From Ktedonobacter sp. 13_1_20CM_4_53_11 (GTDB taxonomy: Bacteria > Chloroflexota > Ktedonobacteria > Ktedonobacterales > Ktedonobacteraceae), in assembly GCA_001919995.1 (NCBI GenBank), contig MNIY01000027.1, positions 1 through 17,516 of the forward strand: DNA of 17,516 bases, in the 5' to 3' direction. Both the position numbers and the translations under genes were made by a program. Positions 1 to 6,695 of the stretch are shown in pieces. Below the pieces are notes generated by a model. The model searched no databases. It saw only the letters and a program-made list of their open reading frames with translations, and was not told where the DNA came from. How positions within the stretch are numbered: position 1 is the stretch's first letter; each line of letters begins with the position of its first letter.

Positions 1-551
1 AATTGTTCCAGCTTCGTCAAGCCAAATTGCTGTAAAAATTCAGGTGTCGTGCTAAAGAGGGTGGGGCGTCCAACCGTTTGCGCCCGGCCTATCTCGGTGA
101 CCATGCCATGTTGTATCAGGCTTGCAAGAGCGCGGTCGCTATTCACGCCCCGTATGGCTTCAATCTGCGCGCGTGTCACGGGTTGGCGGTATGCTATGAC
201 AGCGAGCGTCTCCATGGCCGCTGAAGTGAGTTTCGCGGACATGGGGAGGCCTAACAGTGCTGCGATGTAGCGGGCATTCTCGGGCGCGGTGACAAGCTGT
301 ACCTGTTCGCCCAAACGTTGCAACCGTATACCGCGCCCCTGACTTCCCAGGTCATGCTCCAGCCTCTGCAAGCCTTGTGTTAAGCTTTCCTCGTCAATGT
401 CGAGCAATTTGCGCAGTTCGGCGCGTTCCAGCGGTCGGCCAGAGACAAAAAGGATACTCTCAATGGCAGTCGCTATCCCCACGGCCATCTGCTCATCAGG
501 AGAGAGTGGCGTCCGCGTTTCAACCGGTTGTTGCGTTATCTGTTTCTGCAT
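1..551 (-). CDS. scpB: Segregation and condensation protein ScpB (3' end cut off by window)
   Basis: ScpB is the winged-helix subunit of the SMC-ScpA-ScpB condensin, which compacts and segregates the chromosome. Translating the minus strand from the ATG at 551 gives 183 codons with no stop before the window edge. The recognisable core includes LAVIAYRQPVTRAQIEAIRG, followed by a GRAQTVGRPTLFSTT stretch and EFLQQFGL. These match the second winged helix and C-terminal strand of ScpB. The N-terminal winged helix (ESILFVSGRPLERAEL) is also present. No Shine-Dalgarno sequence is obvious before the ATG, and a perfect TATAAT lies only 9 bases upstream, so translation may be leaderless. scpA usually precedes scpB in one operon, but here scpB appears to be the first gene of its transcript. 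It diverges from the clpB locus. The family call is firm; the C-terminal residues are unseen. Confidence 0.93.
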   Translation of the reverse strand, partial: MQKQITQQPVETRTPLSPDEQMAVGIATAIESILFVSGRPLERAELRKLLDIDEESLTQGLQRLEHDLGSQGRGIRLQRLGEQVQLVTAPENARYIAALLGLPMSAKLTSAAMETLAVIAYRQPVTRAQIEAIRGVNSDRALASLIQHGMVTEIGRAQTVGRPTLFSTTPEFLQQFGLTKLEQ

Positions 552-560
552 GGTGAGCCG

Positions 561-588
561 ATTATAACATGGAAAGCAAGCTAGTCAG
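561..588 (-). promoter_or_regulatory. Putative sigma-70 promoter of scpB
   Basis: On the minus strand CTGACT (588-583), a 16-nt spacer and a perfect TATAAT (566-561) are followed by the scpB ATG after only 9 bases. Transcription would start about 2-4 nt before the ATG, or at it, which predicts a leaderless or near-leaderless message. The -10 box is seen directly; the -35 box matches 4 of 6. Confidence 0.55.
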
Positions 589-647
589 AAGAGGTTTTCC
601 AACTACTTCCATTCCCTGAACTTTGATAAGATCACACTCAAATCTTC

Positions 648-676
648 TTGCAATGCTATACTCAATATGATATATT
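648..676 (+). promoter_or_regulatory. Putative sigma-70 promoter of the clpB locus
   Basis: TTGCAA (648-653), a 17-nt spacer and TATATT (671-676) fit a housekeeping promoter about 30 bp before the clpB start. An inverted repeat AAGAT-N9-ATCTT (628-632/642-646) lies just upstream of the -35 box and could be an operator. It is not a CIRCE element, and no full HspR site (CTTGAGT-N7-ACTCAAG) is present; only isolated ACTCAA half-sites occur at 636 and 660. Confidence 0.4.
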
Positions 677-704
677 TCTGTTAGAAAATTTTAGCAAGGG
701 ACGG

Positions 705-1061
705 ATGCATAACCCTATGAAAATTGAGCGATTTACAGATAAAGCACGGGAAGCTATCAGTGAAGCGTCAGAAATAGCCAAACAGCATAATCATGGGCAG
801 ATTGAAGTAGAACATTTGCTTGATGCCCTACTCTCCCAGGATGGTGGAGTGCTCCAGCAGGTCATTCAGAAAGTGGGAGGTAGTGATGTAGCGGCAAAAC
901 GTCTCATCAAAAGCGAAATCGAACGCATGCCGCGCGTCTATGGCGCCAGCGAGCCAGGTATATCGCCGCGTTTGCGCAAGACATTGGAAGCTGCGTGGCG
1001 CGAAATGGGAAATTTCAAGGATGAATACCTGAGTGTTCCATTCGTGGCTCGCAGCGGGTGA
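705..1061 (+). CDS. clpB: ClpB N-terminal fragment (first Clp-N repeat, then truncated)
   Basis: This is the start of a ClpB/Hsp104 disaggregase. A Clp N-domain has two repeats of about 75 residues that bind substrates. The first is intact here ([19 protein letters not shown], then [11 protein letters not shown]). The second begins ([17 protein letters not shown]) and stops abruptly with PFVARSG and a TGA. The ATG at 705 follows AAGGG by 4 bases; the in-frame ATG at 717 matches the family start (MKIERF) and is an equally good choice. The stop overlaps the GTG of the next frame (GTGA, 1058-1061). The product would be a free half N-domain of about 118 residues, or the 5' part of a broken clpB. 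I infer a deletion rather than a natural short protein, because the downstream frame carries the expected N-domain C-terminus (IRGSQR) without a start codon. Confidence 0.8.
   Translation: MHNPMKIERFTDKAREAISEASEIAKQHNHGQIEVEHLLDALLSQDGGVLQQVIQKVGGSDVAAKRLIKSEIERMPRVYGASEPGISPRLRKTLEAAWREMGNFKDEYLSVPFVARSG
1035..1060 (+). other. Deletion/frameshift junction inside clpB
   Basis: Frame 1 reads DEYLSV up to 1037. The -1 frame reads [13 protein letters not shown] from 1040 onward, with a stop in that frame at 1022-1024. Compared with E. coli ClpB, residues about 109-142 (around 34 codons, plus or minus one base) are missing between these points. I see no slippery heptamer that would explain a programmed -1 shift. 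It is either a real deletion, a sequencing or assembly error, or an evolved split. Confidence 0.75.
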
Positions 1062-3199
1062 CCGATCAGAATCCCGAGGGAAAATACCAGGCGCTGGAGA
1101 AATATGGTCGTAACCTGACTGAACTGGCGGGACAGGGTAAGCTTGATCCTGTCATCGGTCGTGACGATGAGATCCGGCGCGTCATCCAGGTGCTAAGCCG
1201 GCGTACCAAGAATAACCCGGTGTTGATCGGTGAGCCGGGCGTCGGTAAAACCGCCATCGTTGAAGGCCTGGCGCAGCGCATTGTACGTGGCGATGTGCCA
1301 AAGACGCTGGCTGATAAGCAGGTGGTCACGCTTGACCTGGGCGCCCTCGTTGCCGGTGCCAAGTTCCGCGGCGAGTTCGAGGAGCGCCTGAAAGCCGTTT
1401 TGAAAGAAGTAACAAGCGCTGAAGGCGGCATTGTCCTCTTTATCGACGAACTGCATACGCTGGTGGGAGCAGGGGCCGCGGAAGGGGCCATGGACGCATC
1501 CAATATGTTGAAGCCGATGCTGTCGCGTGGAGAACTGCATTGCATTGGCGCAACCACGCTGGATGAATATCGCAAGCATATCGAGAAGGATGCCGCGCTG
1601 GAGCGGCGCTTCCAGCCGATAATGATCGATCAACCTTCGGTCGAGGATACCATCAGCATCCTGCGCGGCTTGAAACAGCGCTACGAGGTGCATCATGGCG
1701 TGCGCATCCAGGATAGCGCGCTGGTTGCCGCGGCCATGCTCTCTAACCGCTACATCACCGACCGTTTCCTGCCTGATAAGGCCATTGACCTGGTCGATGA
1801 AGCCGCCAGCCGCCGCCGTGTAGAGCTAGATAGTACTCCCACTGAGATCGACGCCCTGGATCGTCGTATTCGGCAGTTGCAGGTGGAACATGAAGCGCTC
1901 AAAAAGGAGACTGACGCGGCCAGCCGCGAGCGACGGAACCGCGTAGAGCAGGAGATTGCCAACCTCAGTGAGCAACTGCATTCCCTCAAACTCTCGCTCG
2001 AGAGTGAGCGCGAGCCTGTAGAGACTATTCGCAAGCTCAAGAAGGAGCTTGAAGGGGCACAGGTCGAACTGGAGAAGGCGGAGCGCGAATATAACCTGGA
2101 AGTGATGGCGCGGCTGCGCTATGGTACTATTCCAGAGCTCGAGCGGCACATCGCCGATATGGAGTCAAAACTTATCAATCTACAGAGCGCGCGCATGCTT
2201 AAAGAAGAGGTAGACTCGGAAGATATCGCGGAGATCGTCTCCAAGTGGACGCATATACCCGTCTCCAAACTGATGGAGGCCGAGGTACAAAAACTGCTCA
2301 CCATGGAAGACAATCTGCGGCGGCGCGTGGTTGGACAGGAGTTGGCGCTGCAGGTGATCTCTGATGCCATTCGCCGTTCTCGCGCCGGTCTACAGGACCC
2401 CCATCGCCCGCTGGCCAGCTTCCTCTTTTTAGGCCCGACAGGAGTTGGTAAGACCGAGCTGGCACGCGCGCTGGCGGAGTTCCTGTTCGACAACGAGCAG
2501 GCGATGGTGCGCATCGACATGTCCGAGTACATGGAGAAACACAGCGTCTCGCGCCTCATTGGCGCACCTCCGGGTTACATTGGCTACGATGAAGGCGGAC
2601 AGTTGACCGAAGCCGTGCGGCGGCATCCCTACAGCGTGATCTTGCTGGATGAGATCGAGAAGGCCGCGCCCGAGGTCTTCAACGTCCTGTTGCAGTTGCT
2701 CGATGATGGTCGCCTGACGGATGGGCAGGGGCGAACCGTTGATTTCAAAAATACGGTGATTATCATGACCAGCAACGTTGGCAATCTCTGGCTGCATGAG
2801 TATGATGGCATGGATGAGGATGAGATACAGCGCACGGTGCGGCAGCGATTGCGTGAAGAGGGCTTCCGCCCGGAATTTGTCAACCGCATCGATGAAGTGA
2901 TCATTTTCCATAAGATTACGCGTGAACAGATGAAGAATATCGTGGACATCCAGGTCAACCGTCTCCGTCCTCGCCTGGACGAACGCCATATTACCCTCTA
3001 CCTCAGTGACGCGACGAAGGATCTACTGGCCAACGAAGGCTACGACCCGCAGTTTGGAGCGCGTCCTCTTAAACGGGTCATCCAGAAAGAGGTCGAGAAC
3101 CGTATCGCCCGCGGCATCCTCGATGGCACCATTCGCGATGGCTCAGCGGTAGAGCTCGATACGCAGGATGGAAAATTGGTGATGGAAGTGGAGAAATAA
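1058..3199 (+). CDS. clpB: ClpB disaggregase core lacking the N-domain
   Basis: ClpB is a hexameric AAA+ machine that, with DnaK, pulls polypeptides out of aggregates. The 713 residues hold NBD1 with Walker A GEPGVGKT (58-65), Walker B IVLFIDE (125-131) and arginine finger region LERRF (181-185). A coiled-coil M-domain follows at roughly 255-385, which identifies ClpB rather than ClpA or ClpC. NBD2 has Walker A GPTGVGKT (459-466), Walker B acids D531/E532 and sensor-2 GARPLKR (667-673). All catalytic motifs are intact. The only usable start in this frame is GTG 1058, and it has no Shine-Dalgarno sequence. It overlaps the preceding stop as GTGA, so translation is probably coupled to the upstream fragment. 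The GTG aligns with E. coli Val149, the start of the natural short isoform ClpB80. A kinase/regulator gene follows after 17 bases, probably in one operon. Confidence 0.93.
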   Translation: MTDQNPEGKYQALEKYGRNLTELAGQGKLDPVIGRDDEIRRVIQVLSRRTKNNPVLIGEPGVGKTAIVEGLAQRIVRGDVPKTLADKQVVTLDLGALVAGAKFRGEFEERLKAVLKEVTSAEGGIVLFIDELHTLVGAGAAEGAMDASNMLKPMLSRGELHCIGATTLDEYRKHIEKDAALERRFQPIMIDQPSVEDTISILRGLKQRYEVHHGVRIQDSALVAAAMLSNRYITDRFLPDKAIDLVDEAASRRRVELDSTPTEIDALDRRIRQLQVEHEALKKETDAASRERRNRVEQEIANLSEQLHSLKLSLESEREPVETIRKLKKELEGAQVELEKAEREYNLEVMARLRYGTIPELERHIADMESKLINLQSARMLKEEVDSEDIAEIVSKWTHIPVSKLMEAEVQKLLTMEDNLRRRVVGQELALQVISDAIRRSRAGLQDPHRPLASFLFLGPTGVGKTELARALAEFLFDNEQAMVRIDMSEYMEKHSVSRLIGAPPGYIGYDEGGQLTEAVRRHPYSVILLDEIEKAAPEVFNVLLQLLDDGRLTDGQGRTVDFKNTVIIMTSNVGNLWLHEYDGMDEDEIQRTVRQRLREEGFRPEFVNRIDEVIIFHKITREQMKNIVDIQVNRLRPRLDERHITLYLSDATKDLLANEGYDPQFGARPLKRVIQKEVENRIARGILDGTIRDGSAVELDTQDGKLVMEVEK

Positions 3200-3216
3200 C
3201 AGAATGGAGAGCTTCG

Positions 3217-4671
3217 ATGCATTCCAATGATGATAGGTCAACAGCGTCCACTGCTCACGAGCAACTGATACAGATGCTCAGTGCCATCCTGCTGCAACTC
3301 AATACGCTGCAGACGATGGTGCGCAACGAGACAATGCTTCCAGTGCCTCCAATGCCTCTGGACCTCAACACTCTCTATAATGGGCTGAACGCTATCGAAC
3401 AACTGGCGAGAGAAGCTATCCATGAAATTCGCGCCAGTGATGACGATCAACCTCTTGCAGAGCTGGTGGGTGTGACGCTGGCCGAAGCGCTTTCACGCGT
3501 TATAGAGGAAACAGCGGAGTCGTTGGGACTTTCAAGCCGGGTAGCTTTCTCTGGTGAAGAGCGCACCTTGTCCGGCTATACCGAGCGCCTCCTGTATCGC
3601 ATCGCCCAGGAAGCGCTCTACCAGGTACACATGCATGGCAATGTACGCAAACTGCGCTTTACCTTTAGCTACGGACGTGACGAAGTTCAGATGAGCATCG
3701 AAGACGATGGGATACTGTCCATTGCGGAAGAAGAAACCCCACTTCCCCATTTTAAAGCTAATGGAATGCAAGCAGGCAACGAGGAAGAAGTACCGCTGCC
3801 CCATTTTAAGGAAGAAGAGCAGAGCGTCAACCTGTCGCGCCCATACAGTGCGCTGCGACACCGTATAGAGCATCTTGGCGGCTCTCTTGAAATCATCTCT
3901 CACATCGAGCAGGGGACACGTGTCCTGGCCCGTGTTCCCTATATCGTACCGGCTACACATGCCCAACCCGTTGCACCCGGCGCGGCAAGTACCGCCCCCA
4001 TCCCCTCAACAAACGAAACTTCCACCAACAAGAAAGTGCGTGTTCTTGTCGTGGACAGCCAGGCAGTCTCCCGCGCTGGCTTACGCCATTTACTTAAGAG
4101 CTATGCAGATCTGCAGGTGATTGGCGAAGCCTCCGATGGCGTGCAAGCAGTGAGTGAAACAGTAGAGCTGGGGCCACAGGTTGTGCTCATGGATGCGCAA
4201 CTGCCCAATAATCAGAGCATAGAAGCGCTAAAACAGATCAAACAGCTCAACCTCGACACACGAGTGCTGTTGCTATCGGCGCAAGAGCGCGAGGAATACC
4301 TGTATGAGACATTGCGCGCCGGTGCAGATGGCTATGTGCTCAAGGACATAGCGCCCGATGAACTTGCCCAGGCGGTGCGCGTGGTAGCAGGTGGAGAGGT
4401 ACTGGTGCAGCCACAGCTGGCAGGAAGATTACTCTCACGCTTTGGCAAGCAGGGACGCGGCAATACTCCCTTTGAGACACTGACAGCAAGAGAGCAGGAG
4501 GTCCTTCAACTGCTGGCACGGGGGCTGCGCAACAAAGAGATCGCCGCCCGCCTCATCGTAAGCGAGCGCACGGTGAACTTCCACCTGGCGAATATCTACC
4601 AGAAACTCAACGTCTCCGGCCGTACCGAAGCGCTGAGCAAGGCGCTTGAGCAGGGATTGATCACAGCGTAA
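3217..4671 (+). CDS. Fused NarL-type histidine kinase core and response regulator
   Basis: One 484-residue soluble protein combines both halves of a NarL-type two-component system. Residues about 10-130 resemble a HisKA_3 dimerisation domain. HEQLIQMLSAILLQLN places the likely phospho-acceptor at His14, so no sensor precedes it. The HATPase part shows an altered N-box (EALYQVHMH, Gln where Asn is usual), G1 EDDG near 166-169 and G2 HLGGSLEI. Between the two G boxes sits an acidic lid with a duplicated PLPHFK. After a Pro/Thr linker comes a receiver: Asp280 (its usual acidic partner is Ser), phospho-acceptor Asp326 and Lys376. A GerE/LuxR HTH (LTAREQEVLQLLARG to the end) closes the protein. 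The ATG has GGAG 7 bases upstream and lies 17 bp after the clpB stop. The signal it senses is unknown; clpB or stress genes are plausible but unproven targets. Confidence 0.85.
   Translation: MHSNDDRSTASTAHEQLIQMLSAILLQLNTLQTMVRNETMLPVPPMPLDLNTLYNGLNAIEQLAREAIHEIRASDDDQPLAELVGVTLAEALSRVIEETAESLGLSSRVAFSGEERTLSGYTERLLYRIAQEALYQVHMHGNVRKLRFTFSYGRDEVQMSIEDDGILSIAEEETPLPHFKANGMQAGNEEEVPLPHFKEEEQSVNLSRPYSALRHRIEHLGGSLEIISHIEQGTRVLARVPYIVPATHAQPVAPGAASTAPIPSTNETSTNKKVRVLVVDSQAVSRAGLRHLLKSYADLQVIGEASDGVQAVSETVELGPQVVLMDAQLPNNQSIEALKQIKQLNLDTRVLLLSAQEREEYLYETLRAGADGYVLKDIAPDELAQAVRVVAGGEVLVQPQLAGRLLSRFGKQGRGNTPFETLTAREQEVLQLLARGLRNKEIAARLIVSERTVNFHLANIYQKLNVSGRTEALSKALEQGLITA
3727..3810 (+). repeat. 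In-frame duplicated EEE-x-PLPHFK segment
   Basis: Two 30-nt units (3727-3756 and 3781-3810, offset 54 nt) encode EEETPLPHFK and EEEVPLPHFK at residues 171-180 and 189-198. They lie in the ATP-lid region of the fused kinase. Seven of 30 bases differ: four are synonymous third-position changes and three change Thr to Val. The peptide is thus better conserved than the DNA. Confidence 0.75.
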
Positions 4672-4680
4672 GGTATCATT

Positions 4681-5571
4681 CTACGCCTGGACGATACCGG
4701 CGCGCCAGACATCAATTGTGTGCTTCAGGGAAGCGATATATCCCGCCTCGTTATTGCCGTCGCTGTTGGGTGCGTACTTGGGGATGATCTGGTCAACGGT
4801 GATGCGGCCCCAGTAGGCAACATAAAGATTGCGGATAAGCTTAAACCAGGCCTCGAAGCCCTGTTCCCAGGTGTCGAATATGGCATAGCCACCATTTTCC
4901 TGCAGGCAGCGGTACTCGGGTACGCAGCGCATATTGCTGAGTGAGAGCGTCACCCTCGCAACGCCTGCGGTGCCAAACGAACTTTCATGCATGAAAAAGG
5001 CCAGCGCATAGGCGGGGTCCAGGCCGTATTTAATACCATCATCGTAAAGCGCCTGTGCTTTCCCTGCTGCCGGAGAGTGATAGTAAGCGAGCACCTTGTT
5101 CATGAAATCTACCGACAGGGAGGGTTTGCCCACAACCGAGTAGGGGCCAGGTTTGGTAGGAATGGCTGTTTTAGGACTCACTGGTCCATTACTACTCTCC
5201 CAGGCTTTGACATTGCCGATGGTACCTCCTACCTGAATCGGAAAGACCTGTCCGTTCGGTGAGATAACCAGCTGGGACGGGCCAGAACGCTGAAACGAAC
5301 CCGCGGAGATTAATACGAGCACAGCGATAACCACGACAACCATCGTTATGAGAAAAGGGTTCAACCAGTGCTTGTGGCGTTTCAGGGAGCTTTCCCGGAA
5401 TTCGTCTACCACGAATGTTGGACGTCTCACCGCCAACGGTTTTGTTGTCCTGGGCTCATCCGTGTCTGGCACAATAGGGAGTTGACGTGTAGCATTGGCG
5501 CGTAGGGGAACCGGTGTTTGAACAGGCTCTGTTGAAATACTCTTCCTTGTAGCGTAGTTACCACTAGCCAT
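4681..5571 (-). CDS. Membrane-anchored glucosaminidase/lysozyme-like protein
   Basis: This is a 296-residue protein with an N-terminal cytoplasmic tail (1-70), one membrane helix (about 72-91) and an extracytoplasmic C-terminal domain from about residue 150. That domain resembles peptidoglycan N-acetylglucosaminidases or lytic enzymes: YGLDPAYALAFFMHESSFGT puts a probable catalytic Glu at 196. YAIFDTWEQGFEAWFKLI and YAPNSDGNNEAGYI are typical of such folds. Cys216 and Cys222 could form a disulfide. The likely role is cell-wall cleavage or remodelling at the membrane surface. ATG 5571 is chosen because AGAGGAG lies 7 bases upstream; an adjacent TTG at 5574 is less likely. The gene converges on the kinase/regulator gene with 9 bp between stops, leaving no room for a terminator. 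The glycosidase subfamily cannot be fixed by eye. Confidence 0.7.
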   Translation of the reverse strand: MASGNYATRKSISTEPVQTPVPLRANATRQLPIVPDTDEPRTTKPLAVRRPTFVVDEFRESSLKRHKHWLNPFLITMVVVVIAVLVLISAGSFQRSGPSQLVISPNGQVFPIQVGGTIGNVKAWESSNGPVSPKTAIPTKPGPYSVVGKPSLSVDFMNKVLAYYHSPAAGKAQALYDDGIKYGLDPAYALAFFMHESSFGTAGVARVTLSLSNMRCVPEYRCLQENGGYAIFDTWEQGFEAWFKLIRNLYVAYWGRITVDQIIPKYAPNSDGNNEAGYIASLKHTIDVWRAGIVQA

Positions 5572-5607
5572 CAAGCATCTCCTCTAGAAAATTAGAACAT
5601 TTGCCCT

Positions 5608-5636
5608 ATTATAACACAGGAATGCTTCACCCACAA
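5608..5636 (-). promoter_or_regulatory. Putative sigma-70 promoter of glucosaminidase-like gene
   Basis: Minus strand TTGTGG (5636-5631), a 17-nt spacer and a perfect TATAAT (5613-5608) lie about 37 bp before the ATG at 5571. The -10 box is strong and the -35 box matches only in TTG. Confidence 0.5.
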
Positions 5637-5837
5637 CAAGGCATTGCATCATCTTGATACACGAAAATACATCAGCACGTGTGAGAATGATACCATTTAG
5701 CATGCCTGCTGTCAACGCAATCCCCCAATAGCGCTATGGTCTGTGAATGACCCTGTCGACCGTCAGAAAAGATTCATCCCAGACAAACAGTCTTGCGCGT
5801 TATTTTAGACGTGAGTAAGAGAAACGATTCGGGAAAA

Positions 5838-5863
5838 GGAACTTTTTTACAAAAAGAAACGTC
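5838..5863 (+). promoter_or_regulatory. Candidate ECF-sigma promoter of the lipoprotein gene
   Basis: GGAAC (5838-5842), a 17-nt spacer and CGTC (5860-5863) match the GGAAC-N16/17-CGTC layout used by many ECF sigma factors of cell-envelope stress. The start site would be near 5870, about 60 nt before the ATG. A perfect TTGACA overlaps at 5864-5869 but has no -10 box at the right distance. The match is by eye only. Confidence 0.35.
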
Positions 5864-5931
5864 TTGACATTGCGAAGGTTGTAATGGTGGAGTCGGAAGA
5901 AAAACAACTGAGGAACACAAGGAGTTTCCAA

Positions 5932-6495
5932 ATGCGCAGACCACATACAGTTCGTTATAAAATCAACAGCCGCGTCATACGGCGACAATCGCTATCATTC
6001 ATCGTACCACTTGCTCTACTGCTTGCACTTGTATTCACGTTGGCAGCATGCGGAACCAATACGACAACAGGGGCAGGCTCGACTCCGACGAGCGCACCAA
6101 CAAGCGCGCCAACCAGAGGGGCAACGACTGCTCCTGGTAAAACAACGAATGGATGTCCCACCAGCGCGGTAGTGAATCCCCCGCAAAAAACTCCCAATGT
6201 CACGTTACACATGGGCAATAGCAATAGTACTGCAATTGCGCACACAGGCGATCTCATAGAGGTGCAATTGCCATTTGGTCACCAGTGGAGCGGCCCAACG
6301 ACTTCACAGGGTACGCTTGAATTGCAATCGCCCTCTGGCTATGCATCGTCAACGCTGAAAGTCTGCATCTGGCAGTTTATCGCCCAGGGTACAGGTGCCT
6401 CCAAACTCAGCTTCACCGGCAGGCCCATTTGCGCAGCAGGTCAATTATGCCCGCAGTACATTCTAAACGTGCCATTCACCATCGAGGTGAAATAA
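5932..6495 (+). CDS. Secreted lipoprotein, possibly chagasin/I42-like fold
   Basis: This 187-residue protein begins with a basic N-region and a hydrophobic stretch ending in the lipobox TLAAC, with lipidated Cys at 40. A low-complexity Thr/Ser/Ala/Pro linker follows (about 42-72), as in lipoproteins that reach away from the membrane. The C-terminal 100 residues look beta-rich: HTGDLIEVQLPFGHQW, then IAQGTGASKLSFTGRPIC and a final strand FTIEV. The order GD-x(3)-LP-x(n)-W, GTG, RP recalls the chagasin (MEROPS I42) cysteine-peptidase inhibitor fold, but this is a tentative reading. Four Cys in the domain could form two disulfides. ATG 5932 is selected because AAGGAG lies 7 bases upstream; ATG 5887 and earlier in-frame starts would add an implausible leader. 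It is a single gene behind its own promoter. Confidence 0.7.
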   Translation: MRRPHTVRYKINSRVIRRQSLSFIVPLALLLALVFTLAACGTNTTTGAGSTPTSAPTSAPTRGATTAPGKTTNGCPTSAVVNPPQKTPNVTLHMGNSNSTAIAHTGDLIEVQLPFGHQWSGPTTSQGTLELQSPSGYASSTLKVCIWQFIAQGTGASKLSFTGRPICAAGQLCPQYILNVPFTIEVK

Positions 6496-6563
6496 CCCTG
6501 CATTCGTTGCTGGGTAAGTTGTTGCACACGAGGTTCTCAGGATAGACACTTGGAGATCATGCA

Positions 6564-6590
6564 TGTCATCCTGAGCGCCGCGAAGGATCT
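6564..6590. repeat. Dispersed-repeat-like element (TCATCCTGAGCG...GCGAAGGAT)
   Basis: The 27-nt segment has ATCCT and AGGAT arms around GAGCGCCGCGA. From memory, sequences of this TGTCATCCTGAGCG/GCGAAGGATCT type recur between genes in many environmental bacterial genomes. Only one copy is visible here. It sits in the 200-bp gap between the lipoprotein and the kinase, outside any ORF. Confidence 0.5.
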
Positions 6591-6626
6591 CTGGCCGACT
6601 TCTGGGGAATCACCACGAAAGCATAC

Positions 6627-6655
6627 TTGACGTGCTTACGCTACTGCTCTACTAT
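6627..6655 (+). promoter_or_regulatory. Putative sigma-70 promoter of the TPR kinase
   Basis: TTGACG (6627-6632), exactly 17 nt, then TACTAT (6650-6655). The start site would be near 6662, giving a leader of about 34 nt that contains GAGGTG before the ATG at 6696. Confidence 0.5.
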
Positions 6656-6695
6656 GTGAGGAAAGTTTTTCATTTTCTCGCAATGAGGTGTAGCA

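Larger units (their letters stand above)
5572..5931. other. Divergent intergenic region
   Basis: This 360-bp gap lies between the start of the glucosaminidase-like gene (minus) and the start of the lipoprotein gene (plus). It holds the two promoters listed separately and the ribosome binding sites. I see no RNA gene, long repeat or convincing ORF in the remaining roughly 200 bp (5640-5835). Confidence 0.6.

Noticed and set aside
49..270. Plus-strand ORF of 73 residues
   Set aside because: It is antisense to conserved scpB codons and has no ribosome binding site.
620..676. CIRCE or HAIR heat-shock operator before clpB
   Set aside because: No TTAGCACTC/GAGTGCTAA pair and no complete CTTGAGT-N7-ACTCAAG; only short half-site-like strings.
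1020..1061. Programmed -1 frameshift to fuse the two clpB parts
   Set aside because: No slippery heptamer or downstream stimulatory structure is visible, and about 34 codons are missing, which frameshifting cannot restore.
5864..5869. TTGACA as -35 box of a sigma-70 promoter for the lipoprotein
   Set aside because: No -10-like hexamer at 16-18 nt; TGTAAT is only 10 nt away. The overlapping ECF-type layout fits better.
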